64,000 nt of DNA, from positions 124,001 to 188,000 of the forward strand of contig JAZNPK010000032.1 of the NCBI GenBank assembly GCA_045589595.1, written 5' to 3'. The translations under genes and the position numbers were made by a program. The notes beneath the pieces are model-generated. The model did not search any database. It had not been told where the DNA came from and saw only the letters and a program-made list of their open reading frames with translations. How positions within the stretch are numbered: the stretch's first letter is position 1; every line of letters starts with the position of its first letter. Below, in pieces: positions 27,895 to 37,095 of the stretch. This stretch comes from SIG77 sp045589595 (GTDB taxonomy: Bacteria > Verrucomicrobiota > Lentisphaeria > Victivallales > UBA1829).

Positions 27895-28638
27895 ATGATG
27901 AAAAAACTGACCCTTCTTCTTCTGGCTGTAACTGGGCTTGTGCTGACCGGATGTGCTTCATATCCGCCCGTATTTTATCAGCAGATCTATCACCTGAACG
28001 GAAAACGCAGCGATGCGGATAAACCTTACGATGTGGGCGTGCCGCTCCCCGTTGCCGAATTCCGTACGGAACTGCAGAAACTGTATGCGCTTTATCCTGA
28101 TGCCGTCGGCAAGATCCCCGCCAGCAGTTACAACCGGCGCGGCTGGTTCTTCATTCAGAAAGATCTTCAGCGGACACTGGGCGGTGGGATCGGTGACCTC
28201 TGCAATCATGCGGCATGGTATGTGCTGAATCTGGTGAAAGATAAAAAACAACAGGCGGAATACGCAAAGAAGATCGCCGGTTTCATGCGGGATTTTGACG
28301 ATCAGGGCGCAATGCTCCTCCTGGAGGATTTCCGGAAAAAACTGATGCCCGACGGCGTGATCCTGGTGGCGCAGTCCTGGCACGATCCCGATAACCGGTT
28401 CATGCTCAAAAGCAGTACGGAACGGTACAGCGGGACCCTGAACGGAAAAACAAATCCCCGTTTCGGGCTCAGCCGGACCTATTATCCCAACGGGATGCTT
28501 GCCATGGATATGTTCTATTATGACGATGCGCCCGTGGGATATGCGTTCACATATACCATGGACGGCAAACTCAACGAAATCTATTTCTATGACGGAAAAG
28601 GCAACAGAAAACTTTGTCATTCTGCCGGACAGAAATAA
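27895..28638 (+). CDS. Predicted lipoprotein of unknown function
   Basis: A 247-residue protein with a clear lipoprotein signal: MMKKLTLLLLAVTGLVLTGC, with lipobox LTGC at the end. I do not recognise the family. The C-terminal part (PNGMLAMDMFYYDD, then KLNEIYFYDGKGNRKL) has short repeats of the MORN-like YPNG kind. It is expected on the periplasmic side of a membrane. It begins three bases after the second sialate esterase. The second ATG (27898) is an equally good start. Confidence 0.75.
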   Translation: MMKKLTLLLLAVTGLVLTGCASYPPVFYQQIYHLNGKRSDADKPYDVGVPLPVAEFRTELQKLYALYPDAVGKIPASSYNRRGWFFIQKDLQRTLGGGIGDLCNHAAWYVLNLVKDKKQQAEYAKKIAGFMRDFDDQGAMLLLEDFRKKLMPDGVILVAQSWHDPDNRFMLKSSTERYSGTLNGKTNPRFGLSRTYYPNGMLAMDMFYYDDAPVGYAFTYTMDGKLNEIYFYDGKGNRKLCHSAGQK

Positions 28639-28701
28639 AACAGAAATAACTCAAAATAAGGAGCTGAAAGAACAAAATTCAGACTTTTTTTCAGGATCGG
28701 T

Positions 28702-28729
28702 TTGACATTTGACCGAAATGGTTTATATT
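28702..28729 (+). promoter_or_regulatory. Promoter of tRNA-Cys
   Basis: TTGACA at 28702-28707, 16 bases, and TATATT at 28724-28729 (an 18-base spacing to TATTAA is also possible). It is about 37 bases upstream of the mature tRNA, as expected for a tRNA promoter. A weak hairpin with a T-run at 28664-28690 separates it from the lipoprotein gene. Confidence 0.7.
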
Positions 28730-28765
28730 AACCCCTGAACAAGTCGGGAGATTTGTTTTTTTTGA

Positions 28766-28841
28766 GGCGTGATGGTCGAGCGGCTAAGGCAACGGTCTGC
28801 AAAACCGGTTTCGGTGGGTTCAACTCCCACTCACGCCTCCA
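28766..28841 (+). tRNA. tRNA-Cys (anticodon GCA)
   Basis: The 76-base cloverleaf includes an encoded CCA. The acceptor arm GGCGTGA pairs with TCACGCC; the anticodon loop CTGCAAA gives anticodon GCA; the T-arm is GTGGG-TTCAACT-CCCAC. The discriminator base is T (U73), which is the bacterial cysteine identity. A T-run follows immediately and may end transcription. No integration signs are seen around it. Confidence 0.95.
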
Positions 28842-28912
28842 TTTTTTTTGGCTCCATTTCCGGTCTCCGATACTCAGGTTTATCCCCAATATAACTCAAG
28901 GAGTGACTGCAA

Positions 28913-30529
28913 ATGAAATTTTTCTGGCGTGATGCAATGGCGTGGATCTATCCCGATCAGCTGGATATGTCCGGAGAAAAAACGATGAGCAAACCCGGAT
29001 TCGTGCCGGATGTCCCGCGCGGCGGAACCGGAACGCTCGCATTGATCATTACGGATCTGAAACCCGGATGCCCCGTAACTTTTGCCGCGGATGATCCTGC
29101 CTGCCGGATCTCCCTCATGCGGGATGTCTGCGTGAATCTCAATACCGGCGAAAACGGATTCACTGTTTCCGATTGGTCGCCCCTCTCAAAATCGGTCGTC
29201 CGGATCGCGCCCTATCGTGTCTTTGATGCGTTGGTCGAACTGAAAAACGGAACATTCACGCCCGGAACAGAAGCCGCTGCTCTGTTGATCCAGCTGCCGG
29301 TGAAACGCAATGCGGAACCCGGAAAAAAGACTGTCACCATCACATTCAACGGCAAACACAAAGTCTCTTTCACTGTCCGTGTTTCACCCGTGCGTATTCC
29401 CGATGCCGGAAAAAATTCCGTTTATTTTACCAACTGGATGAATTTTTCCAATGTGGCACACTATGCCGGTGTGAAAAAATGGACGGAAAAATACTGGAAA
29501 TGTCTTGCCGGACACGCCGCCATGATGCATCGCGTCCGCCAGAACACCATCCTGCTCAACCTCAGCGAGTTTATTGAGTACGACAAGGAAAAGGGAACAT
29601 TCAAACTTCATACCGCCCGGCTGGAACGGGTGGTGAAGATCTTTACCGATGCCGGTGTTTACTGGCTGGAAGGCGGACATTTTGCCACGCGTCTTGACCG
29701 GAAATGGCAGGCAACGGAATTTGTTGTAAGCGCAACCAATCATCTTGTCCGCAGCGTGGAGGGCAACCGGGATATTGCCGCCATTGCAAAACTGCTGCGC
29801 AAGGTCATCGAAAAAAACAACTGGCAGCACCGCTGGATCCAGCACGCCGCCGATGAACCCATTGAATGTAATGCAGATTCCTACCGTATCCTTGTGGGGA
29901 TCGTCCGCAAATATATGCCCGGTTATCCCATCCTTGACGCCATGAGCGAGCCGGAGATCGCAGGCGCACCCAATATCTGGTGTCCCCAGGTGCAATGCTA
30001 TCAGACAAAAGAAAAAGAATTTGAAGCGACCCGGGAGCAGGGCGATCATATCTGGGCGTACACCTGCTGTGTACCGGGCGGACCGTTCCTCAACCGTCTG
30101 CTGGACGGCGAACTGACCAGACCTCTGCTGTTGGGATGGGGCTGCGGAAAATTCGGCATCGAAGGTTTCCTCCATTGGGGCTGGAATTATTATCTCAATA
30201 TGAAGGATGAAAACGGCAGCACCCTCTGGCAGGATCCGTACGAGGAAACTGCCGCAGGTTATTCCTTCCTGCCCAATCATGTGCCTGCCGGTGATACTCA
30301 TGTGGTCTATCCCGGCGACGATGGTTCAGTCTGTTCCGGAATGCGTCTGGAAGCACAGCGGCAGGGATTGGAAGACTGGGAACTGATCCGGCTGCTTCAG
30401 AAAAAAGATCCTGCAAAATGTGACGCGATCATCCGCCGGGTATTCCGGAAATTCGATGATTTCACGCCCGATCCGGTTGCCATCCGCAAAGCTCGCGCCG
30501 CGCTGCTGAAAGCGTTGGAAGCAGAATAA
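28913..30529 (+). CDS. DUF4091/GH123-like glycoside hydrolase
   Basis: A 538-residue protein. A beta-rich N-terminal part (about 1-165) is followed by a TIM-barrel-like region with IQHAADEPIECN, where Asp-Glu matches the neighbouring acid pair used by GH123 beta-N-acetylgalactosaminidases, then FLHWGWNYYLNM and the C-terminal RLEAQRQGLEDWELIRLL seen in DUF4091. A glycosidase acting on an N-acetylated amino sugar with substrate assistance is likely. There is no signal peptide: the start MKFFWRDAMAWIYP is not a leader. AAGGAG precedes the ATG. It converges on mutS with a nine-base gap. Confidence 0.75.
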   Translation: MKFFWRDAMAWIYPDQLDMSGEKTMSKPGFVPDVPRGGTGTLALIITDLKPGCPVTFAADDPACRISLMRDVCVNLNTGENGFTVSDWSPLSKSVVRIAPYRVFDALVELKNGTFTPGTEAAALLIQLPVKRNAEPGKKTVTITFNGKHKVSFTVRVSPVRIPDAGKNSVYFTNWMNFSNVAHYAGVKKWTEKYWKCLAGHAAMMHRVRQNTILLNLSEFIEYDKEKGTFKLHTARLERVVKIFTDAGVYWLEGGHFATRLDRKWQATEFVVSATNHLVRSVEGNRDIAAIAKLLRKVIEKNNWQHRWIQHAADEPIECNADSYRILVGIVRKYMPGYPILDAMSEPEIAGAPNIWCPQVQCYQTKEKEFEATREQGDHIWAYTCCVPGGPFLNRLLDGELTRPLLLGWGCGKFGIEGFLHWGWNYYLNMKDENGSTLWQDPYEETAAGYSFLPNHVPAGDTHVVYPGDDGSVCSGMRLEAQRQGLEDWELIRLLQKKDPAKCDAIIRRVFRKFDDFTPDPVAIRKARAALLKALEAE

Positions 30530-30538
30530 AACGGAAGA

Positions 30539-33103
30539 TCAGTCAAACAGAGAAAGCTGTGTCGGTGCGTCATCGTCACCGTTCTGCGCCTGTGTGGAGC
30601 GGGATTGTTTTTTCTGCCGGGGAGCGCAGTTGTACGCCGCGCGCGGTTCCTTGGCAAACATAATGGACGGCAATCCCGCCTCGCCGATGGCGTTGGCTTC
30701 CAGATTTTCCAGGATCTCTCCGGCTCTGGCAATGACTTCTGGCGGCAGACCTGCCAGTTTCGCAACATGGATCCCGTAACTTTTATCTGCGGCTCCGGGT
30801 ACGATCTGACGCAGAAATACGATCTGATCACCGTATTCCCGGACTGCCACATTGTAGTTCCGGACGCCCTGCCGCGTCAGTGCCAGTTCCGTCAATTCGT
30901 GATAATGCGTGGCGAACTGGGTCCGGCAGACGGGGTGATCCAGCAGATATTCCGCCACCGCCCACGCAATGGAAAGACCGTCAAAGGTGCTGGTACCGCG
31001 CCCGATCTCATCCAGGATCACAATACTTTTTGCCGTGGCGTGATTGAGGATATTGGCTGTTTCCAGCATTTCCACCATGAAGGTACTCTGTCCCCGTGAA
31101 ATGTCGTCCATGGCACCGACGCGGGTGAAGATCCGGTCCGCGATCCCGATCACGGCTTCGTCGGCGGGGATGAAAGACCCCATCTGTGCCATAATGACCA
31201 GCAGCGCCGTCTGACGGATGTAAGTCGATTTACCCGCCATATTGGGGCCGGTAATGATCATCATACGGTTGTCGGTCCCGTTCAGACAGGTATCATTCGG
31301 CACGAACCGCTCCGATTCCATTTTCGGTTCGATCACCGGGTGTCTGCCGCCGAGGATCTGAAGCGTATCGTCTTCTGTGATGCGCGGACGGCAGTAATTG
31401 TATTTTCCCGCACATTCCGCCAGTGCGCCGAGTACATCCAGTTCCGCCACGGCTTTTGCCGCGGACTGGATCGCCCCGGTAAAGGTCTGAGCATAGACGC
31501 GCAGTTCGTCAAATATCTGATTTTCAATAGCTTTTGAACGGTCCTCTGCGCCGAGGATCTTGCTTTCCATCTCTTTGAGTTCGGGCGTGATGAAGCGTTC
31601 ACCGTTGGCAAGGGTCTGTTTCCGCACATAATTTTCCGGAACCAGAGACAGATTGCTTTTGGAGACTTCGATATAATAACCGAAAACTTTGTTGTAGTTG
31701 ACTTTCAGCGACCGGATCCCGGTCCGTTCCTGTTCTTTCGCCTGCAGTTCTGCCACCCATTGTTTGCCGTTGGTGGCGGCGGAGCGCAGTTCATCCAGTT
31801 CCGCATTGTATCCGGGGCGGATCATACCGCCGTCCGTGGTGGTGGCAGGGGGATCATCGGCAATGGCTTCCGCGATCCGTTGTGCCAGTTCGGGCAGGGG
31901 CTGGATCCCGTCACGGATGGTTCCGGCGAGGGGCATATCGCAAAGTTCGATCAGCGTCCGCAATCCGGGCAGGATCTCCAGACTTGCCCCCAGCGCCTGC
32001 ATATCTCTGGCATTAAACGCGCCCACATTGAGTTTGGCGGTCAGCCGTTCAATATCGCGGACGGCACGGAGACATTCCCGGATCTCTGTCAGGGTAAAGG
32101 GATCGTCCCGGAAGAAGCCCACCACATCCTGACGGGCGATAATGGCATCTTTGCTGCACAGGGGTTTGAGGATCCAGTTCCGCATCAGACGGCTGCCCAT
32201 GGCTGTGGCTGTTTTGTCAAGGATCTGAAGCAATGTGCCTTCTTTGTTGCCGCCGTGGAGCGATTCCACCAGTTCCAGGTTGCGCTGACAGATCGGGTCA
32301 AGACCGAGATAACCGGCACAATCGTTGTATTGAACCGCCCGGATGTGACCGGTGTTGTGACGGAGATTTTCCGACGCATAGTGAAGGACTGCCCCCGCTG
32401 ATTTGATCGCCAGCGGCGCATCCCGCAAGCCGAAGCCGTCGAGGGAAAGGACATGGAACTGGCGTTTCAGCAGTTCGGTCGTATTTTCCAGAGAAAAGAT
32501 CCAATCGTCCAGCGGCGTCCAGAGGATCGTTCTGTGGTGATAGGGAAACGCTTTCTGCATGGTCCATTCCTGATACAGGCTGTCCGGCAGCAGACATTCC
32601 CGCGGCTGAAGTTTCTGCAGTTCACTTTCCAGTTCCGCCAGCGAGGACATTTCGCAGGTCTTGAATTCAGCGGTACTGATATCCAGCCAGGAAAATCCGA
32701 ATTTGTCCTTGTGGGCGCAGAGCGAACAGATGAAATTGCTCATACCCGGTTTGAGAAAATTGGAATCCAGGATCGTGCCGGGTGTGATCACACGGGTGAT
32801 GGCACGCTTGACGATCCCTTTCGCCAGTTTGGGATCCTCCATCTGTTCCGCAATGGCGACTTTGACACCGGCATCCAGCAGTTTCGGCAGATAGGCATCA
32901 ATGGCATGATACGGCACACCGCACATGGGATAACCCGCCCGTTTGGTCAATGTCACTTCCAGGATCGGGGCGGCACGATTGGCGTCGTCAAAGAACATTT
33001 CATAAAAGTCACCGAGCCGGAACAGCAGAATGGATCCCGGCGGCGTTTCCGCTTTCGCCTGAAGATACTGCTTCATCATCGGTGTGATCTTTTCTTCCGC
33101 CAT
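30539..33103 (-). CDS. mutS: DNA mismatch repair protein MutS
   Basis: An 854-residue MutS1. The mismatch-binding domain has FRLGDFYEMFFDDA, with the Phe-x-Glu contact. The ATPase domain has the Walker A GPNMAGKSTYIRQ, then DEIGRGTSTFDGLSIAWA and ATHYHELTEL. Full length and normal order. It recognises mispaired bases; its partner MutL is not in the window. I take the ATG at 33103 with MAEEK, rather than the TTG before it. Confidence 0.98.
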   Translation of the reverse strand: MAEEKITPMMKQYLQAKAETPPGSILLFRLGDFYEMFFDDANRAAPILEVTLTKRAGYPMCGVPYHAIDAYLPKLLDAGVKVAIAEQMEDPKLAKGIVKRAITRVITPGTILDSNFLKPGMSNFICSLCAHKDKFGFSWLDISTAEFKTCEMSSLAELESELQKLQPRECLLPDSLYQEWTMQKAFPYHHRTILWTPLDDWIFSLENTTELLKRQFHVLSLDGFGLRDAPLAIKSAGAVLHYASENLRHNTGHIRAVQYNDCAGYLGLDPICQRNLELVESLHGGNKEGTLLQILDKTATAMGSRLMRNWILKPLCSKDAIIARQDVVGFFRDDPFTLTEIRECLRAVRDIERLTAKLNVGAFNARDMQALGASLEILPGLRTLIELCDMPLAGTIRDGIQPLPELAQRIAEAIADDPPATTTDGGMIRPGYNAELDELRSAATNGKQWVAELQAKEQERTGIRSLKVNYNKVFGYYIEVSKSNLSLVPENYVRKQTLANGERFITPELKEMESKILGAEDRSKAIENQIFDELRVYAQTFTGAIQSAAKAVAELDVLGALAECAGKYNYCRPRITEDDTLQILGGRHPVIEPKMESERFVPNDTCLNGTDNRMMIITGPNMAGKSTYIRQTALLVIMAQMGSFIPADEAVIGIADRIFTRVGAMDDISRGQSTFMVEMLETANILNHATAKSIVILDEIGRGTSTFDGLSIAWAVAEYLLDHPVCRTQFATHYHELTELALTRQGVRNYNVAVREYGDQIVFLRQIVPGAADKSYGIHVAKLAGLPPEVIARAGEILENLEANAIGEAGLPSIMFAKEPRAAYNCAPRQKKQSRSTQAQNGDDDAPTQLSLFD

Positions 33104-33155
33104 CAACCGTTTCCCTTAATAGATTATTGTATATATGGAACGACATTTCCGTACT

Positions 33156-33185
33156 ATAATACAACTTTTGAAAAATTGTAGTCAA
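33156..33185 (-). promoter_or_regulatory. Promoter before mutS
   Basis: On the minus strand TTGACT (33185-33180), 18 bases, and TATTAT (33161-33156). It lies in the 104-base gap between the zinc-ribbon gene and mutS, so mutS can be transcribed alone. Confidence 0.5.
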
Positions 33186-33207
33186 AAACCGGAAAAAATC
33201 AAAGAAA

Positions 33208-33582
33208 TCAACTCCTGACCAGCAAAGCCGGTTCGATCCGGAATGTTTTTTTGCAGGTCTTGCAGGTAAATGTTGCCGCCTTGAAATCAAAGACTGCCAG
33301 CTTGTAATGCTGATCGCACTCCGGACAACTGAAATGGATGTCGTTGCCCTCGATCCGGTACCGGATGGTGTAATCGGAACTGCCATCCTGCTGCGACGGT
33401 GCAAATTCCAGCATCAGACAGATCTCCGGAACAGATCCGGCATCTTTCCAGCAGTTGTCCGATGTCCGGCAGATTTTTGTATCTTTCTGCACCTTTCCCG
33501 CAGATATCAATTCAGTCAACTGCTCCTGCGTCAACGGTTCGGATACCGTTCCATCCGTCAGGATCAACCATGTGTCAGCCAT
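33208..33582 (-). CDS. Small GYF-like/zinc-ribbon protein
   Basis: A 124-residue protein of unknown function. Its first 55 residues (WLILTDGTVSEPLTQEQLTE, then KVQKDTKI and a later W) follow the GYF_2-like pattern found in bacterial membrane-associated proteins, while the C-terminal half has two CxxC pairs (CPEC and CKTC) that look like a zinc ribbon. It has no membrane segment. It sits between gpmI and mutS on the same strand with its own promoter. A protein-protein adaptor role is possible, but this is only pattern-based. Confidence 0.65.
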   Translation of the reverse strand: MADTWLILTDGTVSEPLTQEQLTELISAGKVQKDTKICRTSDNCWKDAGSVPEICLMLEFAPSQQDGSSDYTIRYRIEGNDIHFSCPECDQHYKLAVFDFKAATFTCKTCKKTFRIEPALLVRS

Positions 33583-33627
33583 TGTTCAGAACTCCTTTTT
33601 CCGGTTCGTATATGATTTGTCAACGAT

Positions 33628-33656
33628 ACTATAAGCCGTCAACCGGATAAAATCAA
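33628..33656 (-). promoter_or_regulatory. Promoter before the GYF-like/zinc-ribbon gene
   Basis: On the minus strand TTGATT (33656-33651), 17 bases, and TATAGT (33633-33628), about 45 bases before the start codon. Good spacing. Confidence 0.6.
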
Positions 33657-33663
33657 GCCCGGA

Positions 33664-33786
33664 GGCGCGGTCAGGTCCGGAAAACCGGACCGGTTTTTTC
33701 CGCAGCGGCGCCATCGCTGCGGAAAAAACAGCCCCCTCAACTGCGCCGGCAGTTGAGGGGGTGTGACCGCGCCCCGGGCGGGGCGC
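33664..33786. repeat. Multi-hairpin element downstream of gpmI
   Basis: GGCGCGGTCA (33664-33673) pairs with TGACCGCGCC (33764-33773). Between these arms are three perfect hairpins: GGTCCGG/CCGGACC (33674-33691), a 14-bp stem TTTTTTCCGCAGCG with its complement (33694-33728), and a 13-bp stem CCCCCTCAACTGC with its complement (33732-33761). A fourth stem GCGCCCC/GGGGCGC (33769-33786) competes with the outer arm. On the minus strand the 13-bp stem is followed by CTGTTTTTT and would terminate gpmI. The whole is more elaborate than a terminator needs to be. Confidence 0.75.
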
Positions 33787-33818
33787 ACGGCGTTATTGCT
33801 GCTGATGTGTTTCCGTTC

Positions 33819-35468
33819 TTACTTGAATTCGATGATGGACGGATCGTAGTCAGCGGGGGGAGTCAGACCGAGGAAATCGATACAGGTGGCGGCGATGGAG
33901 CTGATGCCGAGGCCGCTGCGCAGTTCGTTTTTGTATTCGCCCTTGGATTCCGGGTCAACGATGATCGCCGGCACAGGATTGAGGGAGTGGCTGGTTTTGC
34001 GTTTGGGATTTCCGGCTTTATCCAGTTTCACGGCGCCGGACTTGTCGTGTTCGTACATATCATCGGCGTTGCCGTGGTCGGCGGTCAGGATGAGGACGCC
34101 GCCCGCCTTGACGGTGCTGTTGTAGAGGCGTTCCAGGCAGATATCCAATGCGCCCATGGAGGTCTGAACTGCCTGATAGACGCCTGTATGTCCCACCATA
34201 TCGCCGTTGGGGTAGTTCAGACGGATGAACTGGAATTCGTTGTTTTCGATGGCTTTGCAGACTTCATCGGTGATGAGTGCGCATTTCATCCACGGACGCT
34301 GTTCAAAGGGAACGACATCGGAGGGGATCTCCACATATTTTTCCAGTTTTTCGTTGAACATACCGGAGCGGTTGCCGTTGAAGAAGTAGGTCACATGACC
34401 GAACTTCTGGGTTTCGCTGATGGCGAGCTGTGTCACGCCGCTGTCGGCAAGATATTCGCCGAGGGTGCGGTCGATTTCAGGGGGATTGACCAGATATTTG
34501 TTGGGAATATGCAGGTCGCCGTCATATTCCATCATCCCGGCGTAATAAGCCTTGGGCATGGGGATACGGTCGAAGTGATCGAAGCCGTCTTCCTGATCGA
34601 ACGCCTGACTGATCTCCAGTGCGCGGTCGCCGCGGAAGTTGAAATAGACCACAGCATCGCCGTCTGCCACGGGACCGATGGGTGTCGCGCCGTCATCACT
34701 GATAACGAAGGGCGGCAGATCCTGGTCGATGGCTTTTGTTTCGGCGCGGAGCGTTTCCACGGCTTCGTGAGCGGTCTTGAAATATCTGCCTTTTCCGGCA
34801 ACATGTGTTTCCCATCCTTTGCGGACCATATCCCAGTTTGCACCGTAGCGGTCCATGGTGATGACCATTCTGCCGCCGCCGGATGCGATCCGGTAATCTT
34901 TGCCGGCAGCATTGAACGCTGCAAGATATTCTTCAAAAGGATCGATATAATCCAGGGCGGATGTTTCGGGAACGTCACGGCCGTCCAGCAGCGCGTGGAT
35001 CCGGATCTTGCCGATCCCTTCCTTTGCCGCCTGTTCGATCATTCCCTTCAGGTGATCGATATGGCTGTGAACATTGCCGTCGGAGAAAAGTCCGATAAAG
35101 TGGAGCGTGCCCCCCGCTTTTGCCGTGGCAATGAGATCCTGCCATGTCTGACCGGCAAACATTTTTCCGCTGGCAATGGCTTCACTGACCAGCATCGCGC
35201 CCTGGGAAAAAACTCTGCCGCAGCCCATGGCGTTGTGACCGACTTCGCTGTTGCCCATATCGGCATCGGAGGGAAGACCCACGGCTGTACCGTGTGCCTT
35301 CAGCGTGGTCATGGGCATCGTCGCCATCAGTTTATGAAGAAATGGCGTGTTGGAATCCAGAACGGCATCACCTTCCTGATATTTACCGATCCCGACGCCG
35401 TCCATGATGACGAGGACAACGGGACCGCGGCGGCGCTGAAAAACGGGGTTCTCTGCAAGTGCGGACAT
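33819..35468 (-). CDS. gpmI: 2,3-bisphosphoglycerate-independent phosphoglycerate mutase
   Basis: A 549-residue iPGM of the alkaline phosphatase superfamily. VVLVIMDGVGIG holds the first metal Asp, MGNSEVGHNAMG the phosphoserine, and LTADHGNADDM the second metal site. It interconverts 3- and 2-phosphoglycerate with two Mn ions. Domain order and length are normal. It has a promoter of its own at 35535-35563, divergent from the coiled-coil gene, and ends at a hairpin terminator. Confidence 0.97.
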   Translation of the reverse strand: MSALAENPVFQRRRGPVVLVIMDGVGIGKYQEGDAVLDSNTPFLHKLMATMPMTTLKAHGTAVGLPSDADMGNSEVGHNAMGCGRVFSQGAMLVSEAIASGKMFAGQTWQDLIATAKAGGTLHFIGLFSDGNVHSHIDHLKGMIEQAAKEGIGKIRIHALLDGRDVPETSALDYIDPFEEYLAAFNAAGKDYRIASGGGRMVITMDRYGANWDMVRKGWETHVAGKGRYFKTAHEAVETLRAETKAIDQDLPPFVISDDGATPIGPVADGDAVVYFNFRGDRALEISQAFDQEDGFDHFDRIPMPKAYYAGMMEYDGDLHIPNKYLVNPPEIDRTLGEYLADSGVTQLAISETQKFGHVTYFFNGNRSGMFNEKLEKYVEIPSDVVPFEQRPWMKCALITDEVCKAIENNEFQFIRLNYPNGDMVGHTGVYQAVQTSMGALDICLERLYNSTVKAGGVLILTADHGNADDMYEHDKSGAVKLDKAGNPKRKTSHSLNPVPAIIVDPESKGEYKNELRSGLGISSIAATCIDFLGLTPPADYDPSIIEFK

Positions 35469-35534
35469 ACTTGTCTGCTCCTTTCGTGTTTTTATGTTTA
35501 AATTTGTTTAAAGGACAAAAATACCCGGAACGGT

Positions 35535-35563
35535 AATATACCATTCCAGACACCGGATTTCAA
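35535..35563 (-). promoter_or_regulatory. Promoter before gpmI
   Basis: On the minus strand TTGAAA (35563-35558), 17 bases, TATATT (35540-35535). About 67 bases of leader follow, with AAAGGAG just before the start codon. Confidence 0.65.
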
Positions 35564-35592
35564 AGAAGAAAGCGAGTTTTTTTCAAATCCGC

Positions 35593-35620
35593 TTGAAATG
35601 ACCGTTTTTTGTCCTATATT
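35593..35620 (+). promoter_or_regulatory. Promoter before the coiled-coil gene and ribosomal operon
   Basis: TTGAAA (35593-35598), 16 bases, TATATT (35615-35620). It is divergent from the gpmI promoter. No other promoter is evident before rplV, so it may drive the ribosomal protein genes as well. Confidence 0.55.
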
Positions 35621-35662
35621 ATAAACCTGCCGCATGGCTCAAAACAAAAAAATTGAAAAAAT

Positions 35663-36703
35663 ATGAAAAAAATTTTAAAAAAACACTGGAAACATTTGTG
35701 GACAGGGTGTATATTATTCGTCCTGTTGGCTGTATGCTGCACTTTTGCGGGAGCGGAAACGGTCTCTGCAAATGCGACAGTGAGCCTGGCTGATCCGGAA
35801 ACGGAAACAGCTATGGCTGAATACAGAAAACAGCTCGCCAGACAAGCTGCCGAGATAGAGAAGTTGAGGACTGAGAACATTCAGAAACAGACTGAAAATG
35901 CTCAGAGAACAGCGGATCTGTCAAGGTTGGCATCTGAACGGTCGAAGCAGGATGCTGAATTGAAAAAGCGTCAGGCAGAGATCGCGCGTCTGAATGCAGA
36001 GATCGGAAAACTCCAACGGTCACTGGCGGATGAAAAAGCCCGCAACAGTGCCGGAATGGCAAAGATCAGAACTGAAAATGCTGATCTTGAGTTGGAAAAA
36101 TCAATGCTGGAAGAAAGCAATCAGAAACTGCGCGGGGAGCTGCTTGATACTCTGGAACGTTGTGCAAGTCTCTCGGACCGTGTCAAACGGATGGAGCAAA
36201 GCGCAGCGGGTGTACTTGAAACCCTGAATCCGGTTTACGCCGGACAACGGGAAACAGAATTGGCTGATGCCCTGGATCTTGCCATGCAATGCGGCATGAA
36301 GCTCGTCAGCAGAAGTACAAACGTTTGCGAATATCTTTATCCCAGACTCGGAAAATTGGGGCTTGGCGCAGTCGAAGAAGCTCGATTCCGTGTTGCATTG
36401 GATGAACTTGCAGCAATGAACCGGAACTTCGCAAGACTGAGCGTTCCGGCGGAAAATCCGGAAAGTTTGCAGAACTGCAGGATTCTTGAAGTCTCAAACG
36501 ATCCCGAAATGGTCGTCATCAACGCTGGATACAGAAACGGTGTCCGCATGAACATGACCATCCGGGGCGGTGACGGCACGAAAGCATGTGTTCTGCGGGT
36601 GATCGCAGTGCGGCCTTTTGTGGCAGCGGCTGTGGTAACACAAGGCAAATTGAAGGATTTGAGCGCAGGTATGGAGCTGCAGATGTCCGAAAAGAAAAAA
36701 TAA
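35663..36703 (+). CDS. Secreted or anchored coiled-coil protein of unknown function
   Basis: A 346-residue protein with a hydrophobic N-terminal segment (WTGCILFVLLAVCCTFAGA) that is either a signal peptide or an anchor. Residues about 50-185 are a long coiled coil rich in Glu, Lys, Gln and Leu. The C-terminal 80 residues contain VVINAGYRNGVRMNMTI and an alternating beta pattern, reminiscent of the barrel domain that ends MreC-like and other envelope proteins. I do not recognise a family. It lies 43 bases before rplV, where rpsS or other S10-operon genes would normally be, which is odd for an envelope protein. Confidence 0.7.
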   Translation: MKKILKKHWKHLWTGCILFVLLAVCCTFAGAETVSANATVSLADPETETAMAEYRKQLARQAAEIEKLRTENIQKQTENAQRTADLSRLASERSKQDAELKKRQAEIARLNAEIGKLQRSLADEKARNSAGMAKIRTENADLELEKSMLEESNQKLRGELLDTLERCASLSDRVKRMEQSAAGVLETLNPVYAGQRETELADALDLAMQCGMKLVSRSTNVCEYLYPRLGKLGLGAVEEARFRVALDELAAMNRNFARLSVPAENPESLQNCRILEVSNDPEMVVINAGYRNGVRMNMTIRGGDGTKACVLRVIAVRPFVAAAVVTQGKLKDLSAGMELQMSEKKK

Positions 36704-36746
36704 TCGAGTCAATCTTTCAAACATAACAAACGAGAGTGAGAACCAA

Positions 36747-37079
36747 ATGGAAGTACGTGCAATCACGAAGTACGTGCGGATATCGCCGTCCAAGGCGTCC
36801 GATTTCTCCCGGGTAATTCAGGGAAAACCGGTTGCTGAAGCACTGGCGATCGCCGAACTGAGTCCGCGTAAAGCGGCGCGTCTCTTCGCAAAAACGCTGA
36901 AGAGTGCCCTCGCCAATGCGGAAAACAACCATGAACTCAACAAAGAAAAGCTGACAGTGAAACAGGCCGTGGCGAATCCGGGACCGATGCTGAAACGGTT
37001 CCGCCCCAAGGCTCGCGGCATGGCGGGGCGCATCCGGAAACGGATGAGTCATTTCACTGTGGTGCTGACGGACGAATAA
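36747..37079 (+). CDS. rplV: 50S ribosomal protein L22
   Basis: 110 residues with the L22 signature: YVRISPSKASDFSRVIQGKP, then AKTLKSALANAENN, and the C-terminal hook region MLKRFRPKARGMAGRIRKR that lines the exit tunnel. It is the first ribosomal protein gene in this run; rpsJ, rplC, rplD, rplW, rplB and rpsS do not precede it as in most bacteria. rpsC follows after 16 bases. Confidence 0.97.
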   Translation: MEVRAITKYVRISPSKASDFSRVIQGKPVAEALAIAELSPRKAARLFAKTLKSALANAENNHELNKEKLTVKQAVANPGPMLKRFRPKARGMAGRIRKRMSHFTVVLTDE

Positions 37080-37095
37080 CAGAAAGGGCAGCATT

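Noticed and set aside
33664..33786. Integron attC site
   Set aside because: The multi-hairpin element lacks recognisable RYYYAAC/GTTRRRY core boxes, and no integrase or cassette genes are nearby.
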